Assembly (NCBI GenBank): GCA_039033415.1
Contig: JBCCCR010000024.1
Location: 1 to 64,000 of the forward strand
Length of the DNA: 64,000 nt
Source: Pseudomonadota bacterium
GTDB taxonomy: Bacteria > Pseudomonadota > Gammaproteobacteria > Xanthomonadales > SZUA-38
Reading direction: 5' to 3'
The translations under genes and the position numbers were made by a program. This document shows positions 13,511-22,438 of the stretch, in pieces (the stretch's first letter is position 1; every line of letters starts with the position of its first letter). The notes beneath the pieces are model-generated. The model was not told the origin of the DNA. It did no database searches and saw only the letters and a program-made list of their open reading frames with translations.

Positions 13511-13932
13511 CGGTAACGATCTACACGGACGGGGCCTGCAGCGGCAACCCCGGGCCGGGCGGCTGGGGCGCGCTCCTGTCACACGGGACTCGCGAGCTGG
13601 AGCTCAGCGGCGGTGAAAAGCAGACCACCAACAACCGGATGGAGATGCAGGCCGTGATCGAGGCGCTGTCGGCCCTCAAGCGGGCCTGCGATGTGGAGCT
13701 GTATACCGACTCGACTTACGTGCGCGATGGCGTCACGCGGTGGATGACTAACTGGAAGCGCAACGGCTGGAAGACCGCGGCGAAAAAGCCGGTGAAGAAT
13801 CAGGATCTTTGGCAGGCGCTGGACGCTGCGGTCAGCCGGCATCGAATCAACTGGCATTGGGTCAAAGGGCACAGCGGTGACCCTGGCAACGAGCGCGCAG
13901 ACACGCTGGCGCGGGAGGCGGTTCCTTCGTGA
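13507..13932 (+). CDS. rnhA: Ribonuclease HI
   Basis: RNase HI cleaves the RNA strand of RNA-DNA hybrids. The 141-residue product begins [19 protein letters not shown] and has the catalytic acidic residues in [30 protein letters not shown] and the C-terminal [12 protein letters not shown] chose the ATG at 13507 because it matches the family start and overlaps the upstream stop. It overlaps dnaQ by 4 bases (GTGA). Confidence 0.97.
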   Translation: MTVTIYTDGACSGNPGPGGWGALLSHGTRELELSGGEKQTTNNRMEMQAVIEALSALKRACDVELYTDSTYVRDGVTRWMTNWKRNGWKTAAKKPVKNQDLWQALDAAVSRHRINWHWVKGHSGDPGNERADTLAREAVPS

Positions 13933-14645
13933 GACAGATTGTGCTGGATACCGAAACCACGGGACTGGAGCCGTCTCAGGGGCACCGGGTGATCGAAATT
14001 GGTGCCGTGGAGCTGGTGGATCGCCGGCTGTCGGGCCGCCAGTTCCATCGCTACCTCAATCCGCAGCGAGAGGTGGAGGCTGGCGCCCTCGAGGTGCATG
14101 GGCTGAGCGATGAATTCCTAGCTGACAAACCCCTGTTCTCGCAGGTGGTCGATGAGTTCATGAGTTTTGTGTCAGGGGCTGAGCTGGTGATTCACAACGC
14201 GCCCTTCGACGTCGGGTTTCTCGACAGTGAGCTGGCGATTCTCGACCGTCAGCTGCCTTCCCTTGGCGGCGTCTGCAGCGTTCTGGACACGCTGGAGCTG
14301 GCCCGGAGTATGCATCCTGGCATGCGCAACTCGCTGGACGCGCTGTGCCGGCGCTATGACGTCGACAATAGCCGGCGGGAGCTGCACGGCGCGCTATTGG
14401 ATGCCAGCATCCTGGCGGAGGTGTATCTGCGGATGACCGGTGGCCAGACCAGTCTCACCCTGGAGCTGGCCGGACAGACGGCGCAGACGCAGGCGGCTGT
14501 CACTCAGCCGCAGGAGCGTCCACCGCTGCTGCGCAGGTCAGCGTCCGAGACGGAGCGGGCGGCGCACGAAGAGCGGATGGCGCAGATCGAAGCGGCGGCC
14601 GGCGGCCCGACAATCTGGGCCCGTCTTTCCGAACCTGGCGCCTGA
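13929..14645 (+). CDS. dnaQ: DNA polymerase III epsilon subunit, 3'-5' proofreading exonuclease
   Basis: DnaQ is the proofreading subunit of the replicative polymerase core. The 238-residue product starts at GTG (13929) as [15 protein letters not shown] and has all DEDDh motifs: [16 protein letters not shown], and [15 protein letters not shown]. The C-terminal tail (about 190-238) binds the alpha subunit. In E. coli rnhA and dnaQ are divergent, whereas here they are codirectional with overlapping ends, as in many related genomes. Confidence 0.96.
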   Translation: MRQIVLDTETTGLEPSQGHRVIEIGAVELVDRRLSGRQFHRYLNPQREVEAGALEVHGLSDEFLADKPLFSQVVDEFMSFVSGAELVIHNAPFDVGFLDSELAILDRQLPSLGGVCSVLDTLELARSMHPGMRNSLDALCRRYDVDNSRRELHGALLDASILAEVYLRMTGGQTSLTLELAGQTAQTQAAVTQPQERPPLLRRSASETERAAHEERMAQIEAAAGGPTIWARLSEPGA

Positions 14646-14705
14646 CCTCAGGACCCACCACTTGCGGCATAGACCGTCGACCGGTCGACGCCAGCGCGAT
14701 ACCAC

Positions 14706-16139
14706 TCAGCCGGTGATGGAAACCTCGGTAAAATAAGCGGCGTTGACCCAGAGGTGGGCGTAAATGCTCGCGATGTAGCCAACGATGATCGCCGGCGACC
14801 ACTTCAGGTGACCAAAGAAGGTGTAGGCGCCCCTAGCCTGGCCCATCAGCGCTACCCCAGCCGCTGACCCGATGGACAGCATGCTGCCGCCCACGCCGGC
14901 GGTCAGCGTCACCAGCAGCCACTGGCCTTCATCCATCCCTGGCTGCATCTGCAGCACCGCCACCATCACCGGGATGTTGTCGACGATCGCTGACAGAACA
15001 CCGACCAGAGCGTTGGCGATCGTGGGGCCGAGCTGGCCGTACATGGCCTGCGAGGCCAGTTCCAGGTAGCCGATGAAACCCAGGCCACCGACGCACATGA
15101 TGACGCCGAAGAAGAACAGGAGCGTATCCCACTCAGCCCGCGCCACGTTGCGGAAGCTGTCGAAAGCTGACACATCCCCGGGGCGGCCTTCATTAAAGGC
15201 CAGCTCTTTGTGGTGGGTCCTTTTCAGGTAGTAGCCAAAAAACTTGAGATAGGCCAGGCCGGTCATCATGCCGAGGAACGGCGGCAGATGCAGGAAGTTG
15301 TGGAAGCTGACGGCCGTGACGATCGTGCAGACGAACAGGAACATGATGCGCCGGGCGCCTCGCTTCATCGCTACGGTGCCGCCGGATACTTCCGGAACGT
15401 CGTTGGGCACCGCGAAGTGCATCGCGGCGGCCGGGATCACGTAGTTCACCACCGAGGGCACAAAGAGGCTGAAGAAGGTGCCGAAGGGGATCAGGCCGGC
15501 CTGCCAGACCATCAGCGTTGTGATATCGCCGAAGGGGCTGAAGGCACCGCCCGCGTTGGCGGCCACCACGATGTTCACGCAGCTGATCGCGACAAACTTC
15601 GGGCTATTGCGGCCGACCGCCATGACCACAGCGCACATGACCAGCGCGGTGGTCAGGTTGTCAATGATCGGCGACAGGAAGAAGCTCAGGATGCCGGTGA
15701 TCCAGAAAAGCTTGCGATAGCTGAACCCGCGGCTCACCAGGAACGCGCGCAGCGCTTCAAAGACGTTCCGCTCGCTCATGGCGTTGACGTAGGTCATCGC
15801 GGCGAGCAGGAACAGGAACAGCTCGGAGAACTCCACCAGGAAGACGCGCACGGCGGTTTCCGCCGAATGCGTCAGCTCATTGTTGGCGTACTCCATGGCG
15901 ATGACCACCCAGATCAGGCCCGCGGCCAGCATCACCGGCTTGGACTTGCGCAGATGGGTGAACTCCTCAGCGATGACGAGGGAGTAAGCCGCGACAAAAA
16001 GGGCCAGCGCGGTGACCCCGACCCAGTGGGTGGTCAAATCGAGTTCCGCGGTAGCCGCGCCGAAGGCGAGACCCGGAGCAAACAGACCGAGGGCAACAAG
16101 TGAGAGTATTCCGAGCACGATTCGTTGATTGGTTTGCAC
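14706..16139 (-). CDS. nhaD: Sodium:proton antiporter NhaD
   Basis: NhaD exchanges cytoplasmic Na+ (or Li+) for external protons and is common in marine and haloalkaliphilic bacteria. The 477-residue protein is almost entirely membrane-spanning (about 12 segments) with an N-terminal signal-like segment. Recognisable family stretches include SFFLSPIIDNLTTALVM, ANAGGAFSPFGDITTLMVW and VGVLSAIVDNIPVMVAV. The acidic residues in the two IIDN/IVDN motifs are the expected ion-binding region. It stands alone, 60 bases from the dnaQ stop and divergent from the cytochrome gene. Confidence 0.93.
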   Translation of the reverse strand: MQTNQRIVLGILSLVALGLFAPGLAFGAATAELDLTTHWVGVTALALFVAAYSLVIAEEFTHLRKSKPVMLAAGLIWVVIAMEYANNELTHSAETAVRVFLVEFSELFLFLLAAMTYVNAMSERNVFEALRAFLVSRGFSYRKLFWITGILSFFLSPIIDNLTTALVMCAVVMAVGRNSPKFVAISCVNIVVAANAGGAFSPFGDITTLMVWQAGLIPFGTFFSLFVPSVVNYVIPAAAMHFAVPNDVPEVSGGTVAMKRGARRIMFLFVCTIVTAVSFHNFLHLPPFLGMMTGLAYLKFFGYYLKRTHHKELAFNEGRPGDVSAFDSFRNVARAEWDTLLFFFGVIMCVGGLGFIGYLELASQAMYGQLGPTIANALVGVLSAIVDNIPVMVAVLQMQPGMDEGQWLLVTLTAGVGGSMLSIGSAAGVALMGQARGAYTFFGHLKWSPAIIVGYIASIYAHLWVNAAYFTEVSITG

Positions 16140-16408
16140 GATGGGTCCTGTTTATCGACTGGTTCGAGCTTTACTTAAATGTCCGGGCGTTGAACTGCCC
16201 ACGAAATACGCCTCTGCGACAGCCAGAGTCAACGGGCGACCGATGCAGCGCAACCTCTGGGCCAGCGCCGCAACGGGGCGGAGTTTACCTGAAAAGCGGG
16301 CAATCGTGGCAAGACGGTGGCATACTTGAAGGCAAAGTTGCAGGAAGCGCCCGAGGGGACTTTCGGGGGCAGAGCGAGTCAGCCTCGCTGAAAGGAAGGG
16401 GAACCAAG

Positions 16409-17710
16409 ATGAAGCAAAGACTCTACTGGCTATTGGGATGCCTGATCAGCACTTCTGCCCTGGCTCTACCGCCTGGGGACGATAACCGGCACTTGGGGGT
16501 GGCCAGCTGCGCCAGCAGCACGTGTCACGGCTCGGTATCAGCATTCCGCGATTCCAACGTGCTGCAAAATGAGTTTGCGACCTGGCAAAGCGTCGACAAA
16601 CACTCGCAGGCTTACCAGGTTCTGCTCAACGACCGCTCCAAACGTATCGCCCGCAACATGGGTCTTGCCAACGCGCATGAGGCGGACATCTGCCTGGATT
16701 GCCATGCCGACAACACGCCGGTGGCAATGCGCGGGGAAAAATTTGATATCGCTGACGGCGTCGGCTGTGAGGCGTGCCACGGCGGCGCCGAGAAATACCT
16801 GTCTTCTCACGCGTCCGGCCAGGTCAGTCATGAGGACAACCTCGCGGCGGGTCTTTATCCAACCGAAAATCCGCAGCGGCGCGCTGAGATGTGTCTCACC
16901 TGCCACCTCGGGACGAAGGACCAGATGATCACGCACCGCATCATGGGCGCCGGCCATCCACGGCTGTCGTTTGAGCTGGATACCTTCACCTGGCTCAACC
17001 CACATTTTCAGGTTGATGACGACTACGTTCAGCGTAAGGGGGATCTCAACGGCGCGCGCGACTGGGCGGTCGGCCAGGGCGTCGCCGCCATCACGCAGCT
17101 TGAGACGCTGATGGACGACAAGGCTGGCACCGACGGAATTTTTCCGGAGCTGGTGCTGTTTGACTGCCACGCCTGCCATCGCTCGATGTTTGGTGACCGG
17201 TGGGTGCCGCGGTCGGGAACGGGCCTCGGCCCTGGTATCGTTCGCTACAACGACGCCAGCCTGCTGATGTTCAAACATGTGCTCACCGCGCTCGACGCCG
17301 GTGAGGGTGAGGCGCTCTCGCAGCAGGTTCGCGATCTCCATGTGGCCACGACCAAAGGCCGGGCCGAAACGGTGCAGGCCGGCCGTGCGGTGCTGTCTTC
17401 CCTGCGGGCTGGGGTGAACAAAGTCCAGGCGGCTCAGTACGACGGCGCGCTGCTGGAGGGCGTTCTGTCCAGCGTGGTGGCTGACGGCGAACGTGGCCAG
17501 TACCGCGACTACGCCAACGCTGAACAGGCGGCTATGGCGGTCGATACGATGATCCTTGCCTTTGAGAACGAGCAGGTGATCAACGCGCAGCGGGCCGAGG
17601 ATCTGCGCGCCAAAGCCGAGGCCTTGTTCGAGGCCACCAAAGACGAAGATAATTATCAGCAGGGACAGTTTGTTCGTGCTCTGCGGGCCCTGAAGGACGC
17701 CGCACCCTGA
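16409..17710 (+). CDS. Secreted multiheme (five-heme) c-type cytochrome, cytochrome c554-like
   Basis: The 433-residue product has a signal peptide (cleavage probably after ALA, about residue 19) and five heme-attachment motifs: an unusual CX4CH, CASSTCH at 34-40, then CLDCH (95-99), CEACH (120-124), CLTCH (162-166) and CHACH (253-257). CX4CH sites are known from cytochrome c3, so it may bind heme. The arrangement resembles the cytochrome c554 family, periplasmic electron carriers. The physiological partner is unknown and no reductase gene adjoins it. I chose the ATG at 16409 because it gives a signal peptide after an AAGGGGAACC site; the frame is open upstream. The last 170 residues lack heme motifs. 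Confidence 0.85.
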   Translation: MKQRLYWLLGCLISTSALALPPGDDNRHLGVASCASSTCHGSVSAFRDSNVLQNEFATWQSVDKHSQAYQVLLNDRSKRIARNMGLANAHEADICLDCHADNTPVAMRGEKFDIADGVGCEACHGGAEKYLSSHASGQVSHEDNLAAGLYPTENPQRRAEMCLTCHLGTKDQMITHRIMGAGHPRLSFELDTFTWLNPHFQVDDDYVQRKGDLNGARDWAVGQGVAAITQLETLMDDKAGTDGIFPELVLFDCHACHRSMFGDRWVPRSGTGLGPGIVRYNDASLLMFKHVLTALDAGEGEALSQQVRDLHVATTKGRAETVQAGRAVLSSLRAGVNKVQAAQYDGALLEGVLSSVVADGERGQYRDYANAEQAAMAVDTMILAFENEQVINAQRAEDLRAKAEALFEATKDEDNYQQGQFVRALRALKDAAP

Positions 17711-17757
17711 ACGAAGGCTGCTCGGGCGTTGGCCCGACCGCACATGCCGCTTCCCTG

Positions 17758-17791
17758 AAGGCCGCGACTGTTTGTCGCGGCCTTAAAATTT
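17758..17791 (+). terminator. Strong hairpin after the cytochrome gene
   Basis: An 11-bp perfect stem (17758-17768 with 17774-17784) around a 5-base loop is followed by AAAATTTT. It is probably a terminator for the cytochrome gene; it ends only 24 bases before the kinase start. Confidence 0.6.
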
Positions 17792-17807
17792 TGATGGAGT
17801 CCGGTTA

Positions 17808-19688
17808 GTGGAAGTTCCCGGTTATGACATACAGCGCGAGCTAGGTTCCGGCGGCATGGCGACGGTGTATCTCGCCATCCAGGAAAACCTGCACCGGGAT
17901 GTCGCGCTCAAGGTCATGACGCCGGGCCTGGCCGTGGATGAAACCTACTGCCAGCGCTTCTTGAAAGAAGGCCGGATCGCGGCCCAGCTCAACCATCTGA
18001 ATCTGCTCACCGTCTACGACATCGGTGTGCACGAAAACCACTACTACATGGCGAGCGAGTACCTGCCGGGTGGCACCGCCAGGGACAAGATGAACGAGGG
18101 GATGTCCGAGGCGGACATCCTGCACATCATCACGGACATTGCCCAGGGGCTGCAGTTTGCGCACTCCAAGGGGTTTGTTCACCGCGACGTTAAGCCGGGG
18201 AATCTCCTCTTCCGCGGCAACGGCGACTGTGTGCTGGGCGACTTTGGGATTGCCAAAGCGGTGGATTCCAACACCGGCGCCACCAAGCTCGGCACCTCAA
18301 TCGGCACGCCGCACTATATGAGCCCGGAGCAGGCGAAGGGCGAGAAGGTCGATCATCGCACCGATCTCTACAGCCTGGGTGTGGTGTTTTACGAGATGCT
18401 GACCGGCAAGCCGCCCTTCGACGCAGACGACCCGTTCTCGGTGGCGTTGATGCAGATCAACGAACCGTGCCCTGAGGTGCCCGCGGAGTTTTCCCACTTT
18501 CAGCCGCTGATCGAAAAGCTTATGGCGAAAGATCGGGAAGAGCGTTACGCACAGGCTGACGACTTTCTGGACGACCTGGAAGACGTGACCGGCGCGGTGG
18601 CGCCGGCGCGCAAGACCACCCGTCGCAAGATGAGCCCGTCCGAGCCCGGCCGGCGCGCCACGCCGCCCCCGGCCTCAAAAGCCGCTCAGGAGCCCGCCGA
18701 GAGCACGGAAGGCAAGCGTTCTATGATGCCCATCGTGGTCGGCGGGACGGCGGTGATCGCGGTCCTGACGCTGGCGATTGTGGGCTGGAACGCGATGAGT
18801 GGTGGTGGCGGTGAAGATCAGCCCGATCCAAATCCACCGACACCGGGTCCTGATATTGTTGAACCGATGCCCGATCCGCCCAACCGCGAGGACGAGCAGC
18901 GAGAGCGCTTCGCGAGACTCATCGGAGAAGCGGAAGCGTTTGTCGAAAGCGGCGCGCTGCTGTGCAACGGCGGCGAGAGTGCGTTGGCACGCTATCGCAC
19001 CATCCTGACGGAAGATCCTGACAACGATTCCGCGCGCCTCAAGCTGCGGGAGCTGGCCAATACAATCGAGTCTGCGGCCGAAATCGAGTGGGCCAAGGGT
19101 GAGCTGCAAAACGCCTACACGCTCCTGCGCCAGGCTTCGGTGCAGTTTCCGGGTGACCAGGGCATCGAATACCTGCTGAACGAGATCGAAAGCCAGGACT
19201 ACGAGCTGGAAGATCCGCTCCAAAACAGTCCGGACGGCTGCGGTGCAACGACGTCGCTGGCCGGTGGCGCTGACGATGAACCCGATAATCCTGCAGCTGA
19301 GCCGGAACCTGTGACCGCAGGTACTGCCGAGGACACACCCTCAGAGCCCGCACAGCCGGTGGCGCTTGACGCTGACGCGGAGGCCCGCGTTGAGGAGCTG
19401 CTGAAGCAGGCCGACAACTACTTCGACGCCAACATCTTCTCCCATCCGCCTGGCGAAAACGCCATGGACAAGTATCTCGAGGTGAAGGCCATCGATCCGG
19501 CCAACCGCCGCGCCAACGAGCGGCTGGCGAGAATCGCCGGGCTTTGGCTCCGTGCGGCTGAGGTGCGTATCAGTCGTGGCGAGTGGGACAAGGCTCGCGC
19601 GATGGTTGATCGCGGTCTGCAGGCGGAGCCGGACAACGAGGCCCTCGCTGAGCTCATGAGGCAGATCGAGCAAAATGGTGGCGGCTAG
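17808..19688 (+). CDS. Membrane Ser/Thr protein kinase (Hanks type) with periplasmic repeat domain
   Basis: The cytoplasmic kinase domain (about residues 5-265) has the P-loop GSGGMATVYLA, Lys35 (DVALKVM), HRDVKPGN with Asp127, DFG at 145-147 and GTPHYMSPEQ, so it should be active. A basic Pro-rich linker leads to one membrane segment (about 305-327). The outer part (about 350-626) is acidic and seems to hold two related TPR-like helical regions (FVESGALLCNGGESALARY and NYFDANIFSHPPGENAMDKY), which may sense cell-envelope ligands. There are no PASTA repeats. It starts at GTG 17808 after a GGAG site. The convergent neighbour is a PP2C phosphatase, a typical kinase/phosphatase pair. Substrates are unknown. 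Confidence 0.9.
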   Translation: MEVPGYDIQRELGSGGMATVYLAIQENLHRDVALKVMTPGLAVDETYCQRFLKEGRIAAQLNHLNLLTVYDIGVHENHYYMASEYLPGGTARDKMNEGMSEADILHIITDIAQGLQFAHSKGFVHRDVKPGNLLFRGNGDCVLGDFGIAKAVDSNTGATKLGTSIGTPHYMSPEQAKGEKVDHRTDLYSLGVVFYEMLTGKPPFDADDPFSVALMQINEPCPEVPAEFSHFQPLIEKLMAKDREERYAQADDFLDDLEDVTGAVAPARKTTRRKMSPSEPGRRATPPPASKAAQEPAESTEGKRSMMPIVVGGTAVIAVLTLAIVGWNAMSGGGGEDQPDPNPPTPGPDIVEPMPDPPNREDEQRERFARLIGEAEAFVESGALLCNGGESALARYRTILTEDPDNDSARLKLRELANTIESAAEIEWAKGELQNAYTLLRQASVQFPGDQGIEYLLNEIESQDYELEDPLQNSPDGCGATTSLAGGADDEPDNPAAEPEPVTAGTAEDTPSEPAQPVALDADAEARVEELLKQADNYFDANIFSHPPGENAMDKYLEVKAIDPANRRANERLARIAGLWLRAAEVRISRGEWDKARAMVDRGLQAEPDNEALAELMRQIEQNGGG

Positions 19689-19745
19689 CCGCTGTTGCTA
19701 GCCAGCCGCAACTTTTATGGCCGGCGACCGATCGATCAGCAGGTT

Positions 19746-20447
19746 CTAGGCCGCTTCTCCCACCAGCAGCACCGTCACGTTATCGGACCCGCCGTGGTCC
19801 AGCGCCGCGAGGATCAGGTGGTCGACACTTTCCTGAGGTGCCAGATTCTGGCCGAGCACGTGGGCGATGTAGTCGTCGTCCACCTCCTCGGTGAGCCCAT
19901 CGCTGCACAGCAGCAGCATCTCGCCCGACTTCAGCTCCCCGCTGACGGTATCCACGCTGAGTGAGGACGGGTCGGTCACGCCCAGCGCCTGGGTCACCAC
20001 GTTGCGGTGCGGGTGAGTTTTGGCCTGCTCGGCACTGATGGCGCCCTGGTCGACGAGCTCCTGGACGTAAGAATGATCGCTGGTCAGCTGCTTGAGCTCG
20101 CCGTTCCAAAGATAGACCCGGCTGTCGCCAACCCAGGCGACTTCAAACTGGTGGTCCTGAATCCGCGTGGCGACCAGCGTGGTGCCCATGGGCATGGCGC
20201 TCTGTCTGGCCCTCGACTGATCCACGATGTGCTGGGCGGCTGCCTGGACCGATTCGCTTAGCGTCCGCCCAGCGCTGAACTCCTGCACAACAGTGTCGCG
20301 GGCGATGGCGCTGGCGACCTCCCCGAGGTCGTGGCCACCCATCCCGTCAGCGACCAGCCACAGTCCGAGGTCGGGCTTGGCGCAGTAGGTGTCTTCATTG
20401 TGTTCACGACGGAGACCGACATGGGTTCCATGCCCAAATTCAATCAT
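19746..20447 (-). CDS. PP2C-family Ser/Thr protein phosphatase
   Basis: This Stp/PppA-type metal-dependent phosphatase probably reverses the neighbouring kinase. The product (233 residues from the ATG at 20447) has the PP2C motifs REHNEDTY, LWLVADGMGGHDLGE, SVLWVGDSR-like VAWVGDSRVYLW, LLLCSDGLTEEVDD and SDNVTVLLV with metal-binding aspartates. I prefer the ATG at 20447 over a GTG at 20459 because GGGGAG lies at suitable distance from it. It converges with the kinase gene, 57 bases apart. Confidence 0.92.
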   Translation of the reverse strand: MIEFGHGTHVGLRREHNEDTYCAKPDLGLWLVADGMGGHDLGEVASAIARDTVVQEFSAGRTLSESVQAAAQHIVDQSRARQSAMPMGTTLVATRIQDHQFEVAWVGDSRVYLWNGELKQLTSDHSYVQELVDQGAISAEQAKTHPHRNVVTQALGVTDPSSLSVDTVSGELKSGEMLLLCSDGLTEEVDDDYIAHVLGQNLAPQESVDHLILAALDHGGSDNVTVLLVGEAA

Positions 20448-20649
20448 GCGTGTTTGCACTCCCCATCACCATCCGAGCATCCTGCCGGAATTCCTGTTGC
20501 TGACCCGAGCGCCGCTGTGTGCCTCGCTCGTTCGTAAAAACACCCCGCTCGAATCATAGCACCTCACTAGACGTTCGAGCAAAAGAGGCAACATTATCAG
20601 GCTATTACGCGCCTTACTTCAAGCGAAATCCCCGGCAAAAAAAGCCGGC

Positions 20650-22110
20650 TCAGGGCGCAAGCTCCGGTGCGGGTTGGTCGTTTTTTGTCGCCAGCGCCCA
20701 GTTGAGTATGTCGTAGTAACTTTGGATATTGCGCACGTAGGCAGCTGCTTCGCGGCCACGTGAATAGCCGTGCCGGGTTGTGCGATACCACTGAGGCTGG
20801 TTGAGCTTGGGCAGATGCTGCACCACCTCATCCCAGCGGTCGGGGTCCTGGCCCGCGCGCTGCGTCAATATCCGGGCGTCCTCGAGGTGGGAAAACCCGA
20901 TGTTGTAGGCGGCGAGCGCGAGCCAGATCCGATCGGGCTCGGGAATGCGGCGCGGAATCTTTTTGAGCACCCGCTTGAGATAGCGAGCGCCGCCGCCGAT
21001 GCTCTGGGCGGGATCCTCGCGCTCCGTCACGCCGACCATGCGAGCGGTGGCGCTGGTCAGCATCATCACGCCGCGGACCCCGGTCGGAGACACGGCGTTT
21101 GGATCCCACAGTGATTCGGCGTAGCCGATTGCCGCGAGCAGCCGCCAATCCAGTTCGTTCTGTTCGCCGGCGGCCACAAAATACGACTTCAGGTCGGGCA
21201 GTCGGCTTCGAATATGCCGCAGAAAATAGTGGCTGTTACTGCGATCGTAATAGGCGATGTGCGCGTGGTAACGGTCTTTAATGTCAGCCAGCTCGCCGCT
21301 GCCGCGCAGCTCCCCGAGTATCCTGTTCGCCGCGCTCAGCAAAGAATCGTCACGATTGACGGGAAAGGCCCAGGCGATGGGCTGGGGCTCGGTCAGGGCA
21401 AATCCTCTGCGCAGCGTCGGAAAAAAGCGCTGCTGAATCTCCAGCACCGTTGAGTCGGCAATCGTCAGGTCTTCTTCCCCGTTGCTCACCGCGTCGAACA
21501 GGGATTCGATGTCGTCGCTGGACTGTCGCCAGGTCAGCTCCGCGAGACGGTCACCGAATCCCTCCAGCGTTTCGGCATAGCTGGAATCGGCGACCACCAC
21601 CATGTTGCGGCCAGCCAGGTCGGCGAGGGAGCGCGGTTTCCGGTTGCCGGCCTTGTAGACCACGTACTGGATCGTCTCGGTGTAGGGTTCCGAAAATCGG
21701 GCACGCGCCTGGCGTCCCGGCGTGACGGTGATGTTGGCTGCTGCCAGGTCCGCCCGACCGCTGTCCACCGCTTCAAGAAGCTGGGAAAAACTCTCGACCG
21801 TGATCATCCGAAGGCTGACGTTCAGATCTTCGGCCAGCCGCCCGGCCAGGTCGTATTCGAGGCCGGTATCGCGTTCCTGCAGGTTGTAATACGTTACGGG
21901 GCTGTTGACCGTGGCCACCCGCAGCTCGCCACGGTTTTGCACCTCGACCAGCTGGGGCATCGGTGGCGGTGGCGGCGGGCGCGTCAGCGTAAAGGTGAGC
22001 AGACCTAAGCCCAGCAGCGCAAAGCCGCCGGTCCACAGCCACTGAAGGCGAGACTGGCTGCCGAGTAACAGGGATCGAGAGGTCGAGTCGCTGTGGGATG
22101 GCGATGCCAT
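20650..22110 (-). CDS. mltF: Membrane-bound lytic murein transglycosylase F
   Basis: MltF cleaves the glycan strands of peptidoglycan with formation of 1,6-anhydromuropeptides. The 486-residue protein has an N-terminal membrane anchor (about 28-42, followed by a Pro run), a periplasmic solute-binding-like domain (about 55-285) that regulates the enzyme, and a C-terminal SLT domain with catalytic Glu in GYAESLWDPNAVSPTGVRG and the downstream LALAAYNIGFSHLEDA. Domain order and length match E. coli MltF. It is transcribed away from the hairpin cluster at 22.2 kb. Confidence 0.93.
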   Translation of the reverse strand: MASPSHSDSTSRSLLLGSQSRLQWLWTGGFALLGLGLLTFTLTRPPPPPPMPQLVEVQNRGELRVATVNSPVTYYNLQERDTGLEYDLAGRLAEDLNVSLRMITVESFSQLLEAVDSGRADLAAANITVTPGRQARARFSEPYTETIQYVVYKAGNRKPRSLADLAGRNMVVVADSSYAETLEGFGDRLAELTWRQSSDDIESLFDAVSNGEEDLTIADSTVLEIQQRFFPTLRRGFALTEPQPIAWAFPVNRDDSLLSAANRILGELRGSGELADIKDRYHAHIAYYDRSNSHYFLRHIRSRLPDLKSYFVAAGEQNELDWRLLAAIGYAESLWDPNAVSPTGVRGVMMLTSATARMVGVTEREDPAQSIGGGARYLKRVLKKIPRRIPEPDRIWLALAAYNIGFSHLEDARILTQRAGQDPDRWDEVVQHLPKLNQPQWYRTTRHGYSRGREAAAYVRNIQSYYDILNWALATKNDQPAPELAP

Positions 22111-22190
22111 CTACTCAATCTAGCGGAAACTCCGCTCACCGACCAATTGACAGGGCCCGGCAAAAATGGCAGCGCCAGCGCTTTCATGGA

Positions 22191-22312
22191 CTGCGTGTTG
22201 AAAAACGCAGTTTTTCGGCGCGCAGCATTCGGTACAAGGATATGCCGACATTTTCGATGGCCTCAAGCCATTGAAAATGTAAGCCAAGTGAAAATCGCAT
22301 TTTTCACTTGGC
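22191..22312 (+). repeat. Series of three long stem-loops
   Basis: Stem 1: 16 pairs, 22191-22206 with 22210-22225, loop GCA. Stem 2: 14 pairs, 22248-22261 with 22267-22280, loop CTCAA. Stem 3: 12 perfect pairs, 22283-22294 with 22301-22312, loop TCGCAT. All non-Watson-Crick pairs (three in stem 1, one in stem 2) are G-U in plus-strand RNA but A-C in minus-strand RNA. Stems 1 and 3 share an apex of the form GAAAA..CGCA..TTTTC. It may be an RNA element or a dispersed intergenic repeat; no family is recognised. Confidence 0.6.
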
Positions 22313-22336
22313 GTCGTCGCCTCCGTTATCATCATG

Positions 22337-22358
22337 GGCCATGGATGGCTTTTTCAAC
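22337..22358 (+). repeat. Short intergenic repeat motif, copy 1
   Basis: A 22-base motif with core GCCATGGATGGCTTTT; 19 of 22 bases match the minus strand at 28872-28851. Both copies lie in non-coding DNA. A CCGTT/AACGG pair (22323-22327 and 22356-22360) could close a larger stem around it. Confidence 0.4.
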
Positions 22359-22438
22359 GGTCTGCCAGTTCAATTGACCCGGGATTTTTTTGGCCGGTCC
22401 GACTAAAATGCCGGGCTGGCTCAACACGTGATGGCGGT

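Larger units (their letters stand above)
22111..22438. other. 328-base intergenic region with a cluster of hairpins
   Basis: This spacer separates the divergent mltF and DUF6524 genes. It holds no credible gene. It contains three strong stem-loops in series (22191-22225, 22248-22280, 22283-22312) and a short motif at 22337-22358 that recurs at 28851-28872 in inverted orientation. See the separate entries. Confidence 0.7.
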
